From positions 2,047,501 through 2,111,500 of the forward strand of contig NZ_CP050440.1 in the NCBI RefSeq assembly GCF_011769525.1: a stretch of 64,000 bases of DNA, in the 5' to 3' direction. This stretch comes from Tolypothrix sp. PCC 7910 (lineage in GTDB: Bacteria; Cyanobacteriota; Cyanobacteriia; Cyanobacteriales; Nostocaceae). Made by a program: the position numbers and the translations under genes. Under the pieces are notes generated by a model that worked only from the letters and a program-made list of their open reading frames with translations, was not told the DNA's origin and did no database searches. Every line of letters begins with the position of its first letter. Position 1 is the stretch's first letter. Positions 27,442 to 36,474 of the stretch are shown here, one piece after another.

Positions 27442-30093
27442 TTAAAGCCAATTCCCAATTAATACGTAAGCCGACCAATAGGAAGGTGCTTTGTAGTTGG
27501 GGTGTTGCAATAATTTTAACTGGGCATGGCGGAGAGCTTCGGCTTTGGTGACTTTACTGCTTTGCAGTTGTTGATAGAAATCACCTACAAACATAGCTGT
27601 GGATTCATCGTCAATTTGCCACAAGGATGCTACGGTACTGCGCGCTCCGGCTCTGACTGCGGCTCCAGCTAAACCCAGCGCGGCGCGGTTATCACCGGTG
27701 GCGGTTTGACAAGCACTCAATACTAATAGTTCTACGGGTTCTGGTTTGGTTTCATCGCGATTGCGGAGTAGGCTATCAAATTGCTTCACATTGATGGCAC
27801 CATCAGCCGCTAAGATAAAGGTGTCTTCGACGCGGGAACTAAATTGACCGTGAGTTGCCAAATGTAGGATGTTAAAGGCAACTTGATTAACTTCTTTTGC
27901 TAATGCCTTTTGGGTAAATTTTTCATTTAAGAGATTAGTTGTAGAAACTCCAGCTTTGGCAATTAAATCTACTTCCGATTTAATAGCAGGTAAGGGTGAG
28001 AAGTTGGGGAAATTTGGCGGTGGTTGTGTTAAACCAGCAGTTAAGGCTCGCAATTGCTGTTTTTCTATAGGTTTGGGATCAAGTAATTGTAGACCTACAC
28101 TAAGAGCGATCGCATATTTCTCTATTAAGTATTGTTTACCATCATAGAGAGATGCCATTGGCAAGTTGCGTAATGCACCATCGAGTACAAATACTAGGGT
28201 ATTGACTTTGTTTTCTGGCAATTGTGATTCAATAGGTTTAATTAGCCAGTTATAAACCTGTTTTCCTTGGGTTTTAACGGCGTTGAGCGCAGTAGGATTA
28301 ACCAAATTTCTTCGCAGTTCTGCTAAGACTTTGTTAACTTCCGCTTGGGGAACTCGGGTACTGTAATGCTGTAGTGGTTTTTGGGGAATTTTGACAATTA
28401 CCTGAATTTCTTCTGGAAGAACAATCGGATAAAGAATTGCTGTATTGGGATTATCTTTATCTACTACTCGATCTAAAGCCACACTCTGTCCTAATAGACA
28501 AGCTTCGCGAAAAAAGTTATCTAATTCTGCCAACTGTAAAGCCTCGATGCGCTGGCGTGCTTTATCTAAAATTTTGTCATCAGCCTTTCCCGCTTGGGAT
28601 TGCAGCAACAATTCTACAGACTCTCGATAGACTGGTTCCACACTATCGCGGAAACTAAATTGCACATCCTGATTAATTGCAACCAAGTCCCGGCGCAGAG
28701 AATTGAGAGTTTCCACCGCCCCATCATAAGCCGCGATCGCTTTTGTTAAATCTTTTTGTGCCCAAAAAATTCTGCCTAATTGCCATTCCAAACGATAAGC
28801 TATTTCCGGCGCATTGTTCGTTTGAGCCAAAACTAATGCTTGTTTAGCCAGCTTTTGCGCCTCTGTCCAGCGTTGTTGTTGCTCATATAAGTTAGCTAAA
28901 CTGCCTAAAGCATAAGCCTCTGTTTTTTGATCCCCCAAACTGCGAGATTGTTGAATAGCGGTGGTGAGTTGCAGAGACGCGATTAATCGCGTCTGTACAA
29001 GAGTGCTGAGTTGGGAGTTGGGAGTTGTTAGTTTGTTGAGGCTTTGAGCGAAGTTAATGGCGGCGTAAATACTTGCACGACTGGGAGGGAGTTGTGCAAG
29101 CTGGGATTGAATTGCAGGTAATAGGGTTTCGGCTGTGGAAAGCTGTTTATCTTCGATGAGTAGGCTGAGAAGATTCAGCTGTGCTTGGACTTTGGTTAAA
29201 GGTGAAGGGGATAATTGAACAGCTTGTTGATAATAAGCGATCGCATCTGCTGTTTTCTGCTGTGTGCGGGCGTTGTTCCCTAAACTGAAAAGACTGGCCC
29301 CAATTTCTGCATTTGATTGTAAACTCTGTGCAATTTCTTGACTTTGCTTTAACACCGCTTCCGACTTTTTCCCATCACCTATGGTTAATAGGCTATCGCC
29401 AAGCGATCGCAATCCCACTGCTTTTTCTATCGAGTTGGGTTGTATTTGTAACTTTTGATATGCTTGCTCTAGTATTTCTACAGCCCGTAGATAAGTACCT
29501 TGGCTTCTCCAAGCCTGTGCTTGATTAATCAGCGTTCGCACTACGCCGTTTTCGTTCTTTAGCTGCGTATAAATCTTTGCTGCTTGTTGCCAGGTTGTTA
29601 AAGCCGCCTCCGCCTGTCCTGTGGCTAATTGCAAGCGTCCTTGAATATCTAAAGATTGGGCGAATATTTGCAAACTTTGGCTGTTTTGTTGTCCGTTGAG
29701 CAAATTCAAACTGTCTGTAATTGCCTGTTTTGCTTCCTGCCAAGCACCGAGTTGCTGATAAGCTAGGGAAAGATTACTCAAAGTTGCAGCTTGTTTGATG
29801 CGATCGCCTTGAGTTTGATATTCTTTCACAGCTTGCTGCAATACCTGCACCGCCTCGCTAAACTTTCCTGCATCGTAAAGCAATTTACCCTGTTGCAGTA
29901 GAGAAGTTGCAGCAGCAATTTCCTTGACAATCGGTTGAGATGAAGCAGCAATTCCCGGAAGCACCGCCATCATTGGTGAACTCAAACTGCACAGCAAAGC
30001 CATGAGAAAGTAGGCAAACAGGCGGAAAAATTTGAATTTTCGCCGATTTACTAGGGAATAATTTGCTACAGACAATTGAGTCACTTGCGTCAT
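27442..30093 (-). CDS. Exported TPR-CHAT caspase-like protein
   Basis: An 883-residue protein. A signal peptide or anchor lies at about residues 20-50 (FFRLFAYFLMALLCSLSSPMM). Residues 55-470 are TPR-type helical repeats (KLLYDAGKFSEAVQVLQQAV and similar). The C-terminal 300 residues are a CHAT domain with His748 (LHLATHGQF) and Cys795 (LSACQTATG), and the family end SYWSAYVLIGNWL. Both dyad residues are present. Residues about 354-374 (TPNSQLSTLVQTRLIASLQ) are a read-through of dispersed intergenic repeats, including the 20-bp palindrome at 28975-28994, inserted in frame between TPRs. TPR-CHAT proteins of this type are abundant in filamentous cyanobacteria and are presumed proteases; targets are unknown. 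Confidence 0.9.
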   Translation of the reverse strand: MTQVTQLSVANYSLVNRRKFKFFRLFAYFLMALLCSLSSPMMAVLPGIAASSQPIVKEIAAATSLLQQGKLLYDAGKFSEAVQVLQQAVKEYQTQGDRIKQAATLSNLSLAYQQLGAWQEAKQAITDSLNLLNGQQNSQSLQIFAQSLDIQGRLQLATGQAEAALTTWQQAAKIYTQLKNENGVVRTLINQAQAWRSQGTYLRAVEILEQAYQKLQIQPNSIEKAVGLRSLGDSLLTIGDGKKSEAVLKQSQEIAQSLQSNAEIGASLFSLGNNARTQQKTADAIAYYQQAVQLSPSPLTKVQAQLNLLSLLIEDKQLSTAETLLPAIQSQLAQLPPSRASIYAAINFAQSLNKLTTPNSQLSTLVQTRLIASLQLTTAIQQSRSLGDQKTEAYALGSLANLYEQQQRWTEAQKLAKQALVLAQTNNAPEIAYRLEWQLGRIFWAQKDLTKAIAAYDGAVETLNSLRRDLVAINQDVQFSFRDSVEPVYRESVELLLQSQAGKADDKILDKARQRIEALQLAELDNFFREACLLGQSVALDRVVDKDNPNTAILYPIVLPEEIQVIVKIPQKPLQHYSTRVPQAEVNKVLAELRRNLVNPTALNAVKTQGKQVYNWLIKPIESQLPENKVNTLVFVLDGALRNLPMASLYDGKQYLIEKYAIALSVGLQLLDPKPIEKQQLRALTAGLTQPPPNFPNFSPLPAIKSEVDLIAKAGVSTTNLLNEKFTQKALAKEVNQVAFNILHLATHGQFSSRVEDTFILAADGAINVKQFDSLLRNRDETKPEPVELLVLSACQTATGDNRAALGLAGAAVRAGARSTVASLWQIDDESTAMFVGDFYQQLQSSKVTKAEALRHAQLKLLQHPNYKAPSYWSAYVLIGNWL
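28972..29035. repeat. Dispersed repeat insertion inside the TPR-CHAT gene
   Basis: Contains the palindrome AGACGCGATTAATCGCGTCT (28975-28994) plus the phrase GAGTGCTGAGTTGGGAGTTG, both otherwise found between genes (compare 42391, 47232, 60158 for the palindrome and 36777, 51760 for GTGCTGAGT). Its length and phase keep the reading frame open. Confidence 0.75.
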
Positions 30094-30730
30094 CGGATGA
30101 ATTGTCAGCCTATTTCAGGAGAGTCTGCAATCAAATCCTACAGGAGATAGTGCCATTTTGGTAAGCACCTCATTATGCTCAGTTCTCAGTTGTGCGATCG
30201 TCTCTCGCTTCACCACATAGACACTTCATCCTTGAATCTTACTGATATTATGCTCTCCAGAGCTATAAAATCTTTTGATATGTTGATATTCTTTCTTAGC
30301 TTGAGCAACATTTTGTTTGCCGTTGGCTAATTCTTAGGCGAAATAAATATTAACTTATGTTGTAATTAAAGCTACATTTCTACTATACAAACGCAGAGCA
30401 AACTAAAGATTTTTTATTAGATAAGCATCTAGTAGATATTTTTTTAACAAGCCATATTGCTTTCTTATAGTTAGTGCATAAATCTCTCAAATTCCTGTAT
30501 ATTAGGAGTTTATACAGTTCTATTTAAAAAAATATGTCCAGATATATTAACCAAAACTACATTACCAGCCCAACAGTATTTAATATTTAAACTAATTTGT
30601 AGATTGTAAAAGTAGGACACAATATGGCATTTTAAATAATGAGCTAATTTATTCTACATTTTTAAGTTTTCCTGAGTAAACTTAACTATTTTTTAGCGCT
30701 GTCACAAGGAGTTATAATTTTTTATTAAAG
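30094..30730. other. AT-rich intergenic region
   Basis: About 640 bp upstream of both the TPR-CHAT gene (leftward) and a 66-codon gene (rightward), so it should hold divergent promoters. No reading frame, RNA gene or repeat was recognised. AAGGAG at 30707-30712 is too far from the ATG at 30731 to be a normal ribosome site. Confidence 0.45.
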
Positions 30731-30931
30731 ATGGAACCTGTAAAATTTAGCGAACTTAAGACTAAGGAAATATATACAATTGAGTTTCTCAACGGATACA
30801 AATTAATGGTTAAATTTACAGGTGTCAAAGGTGGGCGTTACTATTTCTCAGATGAAAAATCACAGGAATTTTCTTTTGCTAACAACACGATTGTGCATCT
30901 GCGTTTTTATAAATCTAATGCTGAATGGTAA
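30731..30931 (+). CDS. Small hypothetical protein, 66 residues
   Basis: Not recognised. The product is basic and rich in alternating hydrophobic residues (YTIEFLNGYKLMVKFTG, GGRYYFSDE, IVHLRFYK), which suggests a small beta-barrel, perhaps SH3- or Sm-like. Codon composition looks coding, but there is no ribosome site at normal distance. It lies between two CHAT genes and points the opposite way. A chance frame remains possible. Confidence 0.5.
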   Translation: MEPVKFSELKTKEIYTIEFLNGYKLMVKFTGVKGGRYYFSDEKSQEFSFANNTIVHLRFYKSNAEW

Positions 30932-30965
30932 AGGAATGTAGTTGTATAAAGCATTGACAAAAACA

Positions 30966-31040
30966 TATAGCAATTGTATTTCAGTTGTGAAAAATATCCG
31001 TTGTGGCTGTCAACAGTCAACAGCAAACAGTCAAAAGAGT
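30966..31040. repeat. Dispersed repeat (TTTCAGTTGTGAAAAATAT type)
   Basis: The text TATAGCAATTGTATTTCAGT, GTGAAAAATATCCGTTGTGG and a CAACAGTCAACAG tail recurs with few changes at 56485-56567, over 25 kb away. It sits immediately downstream of the large fusion gene's stop codon. Confidence 0.7.
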
Positions 31041-31071
31041 TCACAGCTGCTAAGTTCATCTTGACAATCAA

Positions 31072-34000
31072 TTACCAAGGATTACCCACCATTGTAAATG
31101 CTGCCCAATAATAAGGATGAGACAGGGATTTATCCGGTTCATCGATACTCTCAGCAGGTAAAGGCAAACTCGCCACAGGTTCTAAACCTTGAATTTGACC
31201 ATTTTTGAGGAAAACTTTGCCTGTAGCCATAGCTACTTGCGCTTGTCTTAAGGCTTCTGCGCGAATAGGTGCGGTTTTCAAACTTTCGTAGAACTTCGTC
31301 ATTAAGGCGGCTGTACCTAAATCGCTGACATACCATAGACTCGCAACACTAGTTTTAACACCTGCTAGTACAGCTAACCCGGCAAACCCAATCTCTGCTT
31401 CTTCGTTTCCTACCGCAGTGCGACAAGCACTTAATACCATCATCTCAACTTGGGGGTCGTTTAAGCGTAATTGCCGGATTTGGTCTAAACGTAATTTATC
31501 TTCCCATAATTGAATATAGGATTTATTCAAGGCTCCTCCCTCAAAATCTGCATGGGTAGCCATGTGAATAATGCCAAATGGTTCTTGACGACGAACTGCT
31601 TTGAGATTAGCTAAAGTTGCTTGTTTATCTAACAATAATTTACCTTGCCATAGTTTCGTCACTAATGTTGATATTTCCACTGGAACTGCTGGCAAAGGTA
31701 TTTGTCCTTGGGTACTTTGGGAAACACCCAAAGCTAAAACTTGGGATTTTTTAATATCTGTATACAGGGTATTAGTTAAACTGAGACTAGGCATTAAGCC
31801 TACACTATATTGTTCTACCAAAAATCTTTTACCATCGTGAAGTGCGGCGATTGGTGTAGAACGTAAGCCAATGTCTGGGAGAAAGACTAAATTGGTGATT
31901 CCTTGTGTTTGTAATTCCGCATTAATTGGGGCAATTATCCAATTATAAAGTTGCTGAGATGGGCGCAAATAAAGATTATTGCTTGGATTAATAATCTCTT
32001 GGCGGAATTGGTTAGCTGCTTTGAGAACTTTGGTTTTTGTGGCTTCAGGAATGCGTTTGCGGATGGGATTACCTTTGCCTGTAATTACTACTATTTCCAG
32101 TTGTTCATTATCTTTTTCGGCTGAAGTATTTAACTGTTTATTAGATGAAGTAGGCGCAATTTCTACAGGTACAAAACTGAGGTAAATAAACGCTGGTTTT
32201 ACACCTGTGGCTTTTTCAATTTGAATGGCTATTTCTTTGGCATCATCGGGTGATTTGAGTGTATTACCACTGACACCTAAACGTTGCTCAAATTCCCCAG
32301 TGAATTTATCTTCAGGAAGTTCTTCTCCAACTTTTTTATCTTCGCCACCATTATTATTTACAGGCTCGTCAACTTTTGTTGGTAGACAATTAAAATTGCA
32401 CACAGGAATATCTGGCTTATTTGTCTGGGTGACGTTGATACCTATCTGTACAGGTGTGGAAGTAGAAACACCATCACTGGCACGAATAGTGAAGGCATTG
32501 AGCAAACCAGTAGTATCTGTTGGGGGCGTGTAAACTAAGTTAGAACCGCTTGATACTGTAGTCACACCAGGAACAACAGCCGCACCATTGACAGTTAAAG
32601 TACCAGAATTGACTGCATCCACGCGAATGGTGGTGTTGTCGTTGTTAGCATCGGTGACTACTGCGCCTAAACTACCAAAATTTACTGCTACCGATTGATT
32701 AGTTTGGGTAGTAGGTAATGTGGTGTTGGCTGTTAATGTCGGGGGACTGTTGACAGAATTAATTGTAATCCCGGCGGGAGTGCCACTAGCTGCGCCGCCG
32801 TTGGGTAATACAGGTGCGCTCAAGCTACCTGCATTAATAATAGAAGTTCCCCCGGCGTTGAGTGCGCCTGCTGTACCGTTAACGCTAGCATTCCCTACGA
32901 TAAATTGCACATTATCAGGGCCGCCATCATGTTGAATTGTGATGTTACCGCCAATAGGTGGTGCAAAGCTAGCACCTCCCTCACCAGTAAAGAAACCATC
33001 AGTGGCGATTGTATCTCCAGTAGCTAGTGTCCCTGTTCCTCGCACCAGTCCATTTGTTAAGACTTGGACATCACCACCAGTAACAGTACCTCCTGGTTCT
33101 GTCGTGGCTTGGCTGTTGATTGTGGTAAAGGTAATTGTGCTACCAAAAGCATTGGTTGTCCTGAGAGTGACGTTTCCACCTGTTGCGATCGCATCACCAT
33201 CGACATTTAATGCAGTAGCTGAGGAATCAATTGCACCAGTCGTAATATTAGCCGCAGCAGTTAAGTTAACTGCACCAGATGTCGCCGTATAATCTCCACT
33301 CGGCCCGGTTTTGGTGACAGATGAGTTAATTGCGCCTGTCGTGATACTACCCGCACTACTAGTTGCTTGAATGTTCCCACCTGTACCTAAGCGAAAACCC
33401 TCAGTAGCTGAAGAATTAATATTCCCTGTATTGATATTACCGACAGCACTCAAATTCACAGTTCCAGCCTGACCTCCAGCCAAGTCACCGATACTGGTGT
33501 CAAGATTTCCCAGGGTGATAGCACCACCACTACTAGTAACAGCAATATTACCTGATGCGCCATAGGCATTACCAGTGGCAATAATATTGCCTGCAGTAAT
33601 GTTACCTGTTGCAGATAAATTCACATTACCGCTAGGAGCAAAGTTACCTGTGGTGTTGAGATTCCCTAGTGATAAACTCGCGCCGGAGATGAAGATATCC
33701 CCTCCAGTAGTATTGATGATGTTGCTGGTATTGGCAAAGGTAACAGCACCGTTTTGCGAAGTTAGCCGGAAACTACCTGCACCACCTAAATTTAGCGTCG
33801 CTACACCAGCCGCAGTAGTTACCCCAGTTGTATTACCTGTAATGGGGTTAATAGTAATATTTCCGGTTGCTTGTAAGTCAATATTGGCACCAGCACCACT
33901 TAACGCACCCCAAGAGATAGTGTTCGCACCATTATCAGCAGATCCAAAAGGAATATTACTCGGTGTACCATCAAAAGTACCACCTGTTGCGGCATCAATA

Positions 34001-36132
34001 ATGGTCAAGGTACTGGGGTCGAGTAACAAAGTTCCCAATGTACCATTAGCAGCAGAAGTATCTACCTGACCATTAAAGGTAAGGAAATTTTTACCTGATA
34101 CTTCCACAAAACCACCATTACCACTATTTGCTCCGCCACCGGCTGTAATTTTCCCGAGGAACTGGGTTGTGTCGTTACCCCAAACAATTACTCGTCCCCC
34201 ATCACCATTGAGGTTACTATCGGCAGCAATTACCGATTTACTATCAACATAAGTGTTAGTAGCAGTTGGTACAGTACCTTGACCTTTATAATCACCACCT
34301 ATTAGGACTGTACCGCCGCCATTATTCCCAGAGGCGTTAATATTGGCATCAACTAAACCGACTTGTTGACCCAAAATATTCACCTTCCCGCCTGTTGCAC
34401 CGGATGCATCAACTTTCCCAGAGACAATGGTTGTACCAGGAGTAGTGGGAATAGTTGTGTTAGACGCGGAAAGTTTTACAGTTCCATCAGGGTTAGCCGT
34501 TACACCTGTGTTCCCAACAGTGAGTAATTCTGGTAAAGAGGGAATTGGGATTGTCCAGTTATTTGGTTGATTACTATTAGCCGCTGAAGGTTGAACTTCT
34601 AGGCTTAACAAATTACCAGGCTGGCTAAGGCGTACCCAATTTTCCCCTGGTACAGATGTAACTAAAATTTGCCCTGCGGGTGCTGTAAGGCTTCCGGTAT
34701 TTACGACCGTTCCACCTAACAGGCTCAAACTTTGTCCATCAGCCACAGCCAAATTACCAGCATTTAATATAGCTCCTGGCTGGCTCATGGTAAAGGCAAA
34801 ACCTGTGGGATTGCCAACTAAAACTGAGTAGTTATTCCCACCACTAGCATTAAACCAACTATTACCAAAAGCAATTCCGTTGGCTGTGGTGGCTGTGAAC
34901 GCACCAGGAACATTTAAGCTAGCATTCGGCCCAAAAACAAATCCGGCGGGATTCATCAGGTAGAGGTTAGCAGTCCCCCCAGTTACCTGAATTAAGCCAT
35001 TGATAATGGAAGCATTACCACCTGTCACCCTACCTAAGATATTTTGCAGATTGGGATTGGCTTGGAAGTTCGCAATTTGTTCTGGTGTTAAACCAAACTG
35101 TTGAAAGCTGTGGAACAGGTTAACACCATTACTCGAAGTCTGACCACCAGTGATATCCAGCCTGTTACCATTAGGGGTTACTATGGTATTTGTACCATCA
35201 TTTGCAGGTATAATTTGTTGAGCTTGAACAGTTGCAGCCGTTAGGGTTGCAACTAAGGGGAGGATTCCTAAGCAAAGCGGTTGAGGTTTGAGTAAGCGCT
35301 TAAGGACTCGAGGGGAATTATTTTCTCTTACCTCCTGCCTTCTGCCTCCTGCCTCCTGCCTCCTGGCCTCTACTTGCTTGTGACGTAAGAAAAAGCGCCC
35401 AGTGGCGAGTTCGACATCGATTTGATATTTGTCAGCTAGCCCTCGCCGTTGCAATGCTTGGGCAATTACCTGTTGAGAACATAACAGCAGTTCTAGCTGG
35501 GCTTGTTTGGTGATATTCCCTGCATGGTGGCGGTAATAGTAGAGTGGCTGCTGAATATGTGCAACTTGGGTGACCTCCGAAAGCCGCAAACATAAATCGT
35601 AGTCTTCCGCGTAATTCGGGGAACCATTGAACCCATCTACTAAGTCATAAATAGAACGACGAATCAGGCGGAATTGAAAAGTCATGAAATCAACTAACAG
35701 TCTTTCTTGAGAGTAGGGAATCAGACTGCGCCGACCATATCTAATCACTTTACTCTTATCGTCAACATCTAGATAATCGGTATATACAAAGCCAATTTCT
35801 GGCTGACGATTAAGGATAGTAACGGTTTTTTCCAAGGCGGTTGGCGCTAAATAGTCGTCACTATCTACCCAACCGATGTAGGTTCCTGTAGTTTGAGCGA
35901 TCGCATCTCGCCGTGCCGCAGTTACTCCCTGATGCGGTGCTGCTATTACCCGCACACGGCTATCTTGCCCCGCATATTTTTGCGCGATCGCTACCGAATT
36001 ATCTGTAGAGCCATCATCCCACACCAGTAACTCAAAATCTCGCCATGTCTGCCTCAGAACGCTGGCGATCGCCTCTCCTAGAAAAAGCTCCCGATTGTAA
36101 TTCGTAATGACAATGGAAATCGGCAGTGACAT
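31072..36132 (-). CDS. Giant fusion: GT2 glycosyltransferase + haemagglutinin-type secretion domain + CHAT protease
   Basis: A continuous 1,686-residue frame. The start at 36132 has GGAG seven bases upstream. Residues 1-240 are a family 2 glycosyltransferase (SIVITNYNRELFLGEAI, VWDDGSTDNS, the DXD-type WVDSDDY, and EDYDLCLRL). Residues about 254-268 (EARRQEAGGRRQEV) are translated from the dispersed GGCAGGAGGCAGG repeat. Then comes a signal-peptide-like segment (LGILPLVATLTAATVQA) and a two-partner secretion passenger domain (NPNLQNILGRV, YLMNPAGFVFGPNASL). A long Gly/Thr/Asn-rich beta-helix stalk follows to about residue 1,230. The C-terminal CHAT domain has His1527 (IIHMATHADF) and Cys1570 (LSACRTAVG). 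No ATG, GTG or TTG occurs in frame between the repeat and the signal segment, so the secreted part has no start of its own. TpsB is encoded divergently at 36475. Either two genes were fused through the repeat, or a lost start codon disabled secretion. Confidence 0.85.
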   Translation of the reverse strand: MSLPISIVITNYNRELFLGEAIASVLRQTWRDFELLVWDDGSTDNSVAIAQKYAGQDSRVRVIAAPHQGVTAARRDAIAQTTGTYIGWVDSDDYLAPTALEKTVTILNRQPEIGFVYTDYLDVDDKSKVIRYGRRSLIPYSQERLLVDFMTFQFRLIRRSIYDLVDGFNGSPNYAEDYDLCLRLSEVTQVAHIQQPLYYYRHHAGNITKQAQLELLLCSQQVIAQALQRRGLADKYQIDVELATGRFFLRHKQVEARRQEAGGRRQEVRENNSPRVLKRLLKPQPLCLGILPLVATLTAATVQAQQIIPANDGTNTIVTPNGNRLDITGGQTSSNGVNLFHSFQQFGLTPEQIANFQANPNLQNILGRVTGGNASIINGLIQVTGGTANLYLMNPAGFVFGPNASLNVPGAFTATTANGIAFGNSWFNASGGNNYSVLVGNPTGFAFTMSQPGAILNAGNLAVADGQSLSLLGGTVVNTGSLTAPAGQILVTSVPGENWVRLSQPGNLLSLEVQPSAANSNQPNNWTIPIPSLPELLTVGNTGVTANPDGTVKLSASNTTIPTTPGTTIVSGKVDASGATGGKVNILGQQVGLVDANINASGNNGGGTVLIGGDYKGQGTVPTATNTYVDSKSVIAADSNLNGDGGRVIVWGNDTTQFLGKITAGGGANSGNGGFVEVSGKNFLTFNGQVDTSAANGTLGTLLLDPSTLTIIDAATGGTFDGTPSNIPFGSADNGANTISWGALSGAGANIDLQATGNITINPITGNTTGVTTAAGVATLNLGGAGSFRLTSQNGAVTFANTSNIINTTGGDIFISGASLSLGNLNTTGNFAPSGNVNLSATGNITAGNIIATGNAYGASGNIAVTSSGGAITLGNLDTSIGDLAGGQAGTVNLSAVGNINTGNINSSATEGFRLGTGGNIQATSSAGSITTGAINSSVTKTGPSGDYTATSGAVNLTAAANITTGAIDSSATALNVDGDAIATGGNVTLRTTNAFGSTITFTTINSQATTEPGGTVTGGDVQVLTNGLVRGTGTLATGDTIATDGFFTGEGGASFAPPIGGNITIQHDGGPDNVQFIVGNASVNGTAGALNAGGTSIINAGSLSAPVLPNGGAASGTPAGITINSVNSPPTLTANTTLPTTQTNQSVAVNFGSLGAVVTDANNDNTTIRVDAVNSGTLTVNGAAVVPGVTTVSSGSNLVYTPPTDTTGLLNAFTIRASDGVSTSTPVQIGINVTQTNKPDIPVCNFNCLPTKVDEPVNNNGGEDKKVGEELPEDKFTGEFEQRLGVSGNTLKSPDDAKEIAIQIEKATGVKPAFIYLSFVPVEIAPTSSNKQLNTSAEKDNEQLEIVVITGKGNPIRKRIPEATKTKVLKAANQFRQEIINPSNNLYLRPSQQLYNWIIAPINAELQTQGITNLVFLPDIGLRSTPIAALHDGKRFLVEQYSVGLMPSLSLTNTLYTDIKKSQVLALGVSQSTQGQIPLPAVPVEISTLVTKLWQGKLLLDKQATLANLKAVRRQEPFGIIHMATHADFEGGALNKSYIQLWEDKLRLDQIRQLRLNDPQVEMMVLSACRTAVGNEEAEIGFAGLAVLAGVKTSVASLWYVSDLGTAALMTKFYESLKTAPIRAEALRQAQVAMATGKVFLKNGQIQGLEPVASLPLPAESIDEPDKSLSHPYYWAAFTMVGNPW
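35331..35372. repeat. GGCAGGAGGCAGG-type repeat at the GT2/haemagglutinin junction
   Basis: Three to four tandem 7-bp GGCAGGA units on the minus strand, the same family as 42311-42335, 48621-48662 and 49101-49163. Inside the fusion gene it codes EARRQEAGGRRQEV. It marks the probable fusion point. Confidence 0.8.
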
Positions 36133-36474
36133 GGAAGTTCTCCAACGCAATTTCTAATCTCTTACCAGCATATTTATCCTATCGGATATCACTGAGAATT
36201 TTGCAGTGTTAAATGTAATTAAATATATTAATTTTTTTGAATATATCTGGCAAAAATATGATATTTAAATATTACTGTGGCTAAAACAATTTTCCGGAAT
36301 CTCAACTAGCCAGGTGTTTAACTAAGTAAACAGTAATTAAGCGTATAGTGCAGTTTCAGCAAGCTCTAGCGCCTTCTTAAGATTTTTTTGAGAAGGCGTT
36401 ATACTGGCAATGAAATTGATAACTTATACCTGATAGCTGAGAACTTTATACATCATACATTTCAGTACAGTGAA
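36133..36474. promoter_or_regulatory. Divergent promoter region of the two-partner secretion pair
   Basis: A 340-bp gap between the fusion gene (left) and the TpsB gene (right), so both are probably controlled from here. CGCCTTCT (36370-36377) and AGAAGGCG (36391-36398) form a perfect 8-bp stem in the TpsB leader. A TTG at 36388 that could lengthen TpsB lies in this hairpin and is not favoured as a start. Confidence 0.5.

Noticed and set aside
31601-34069. Plus-strand frames opposite the fusion gene
   Set aside because: Shadows of the repetitive Gly/Thr/Asn beta-helix coding sequence.
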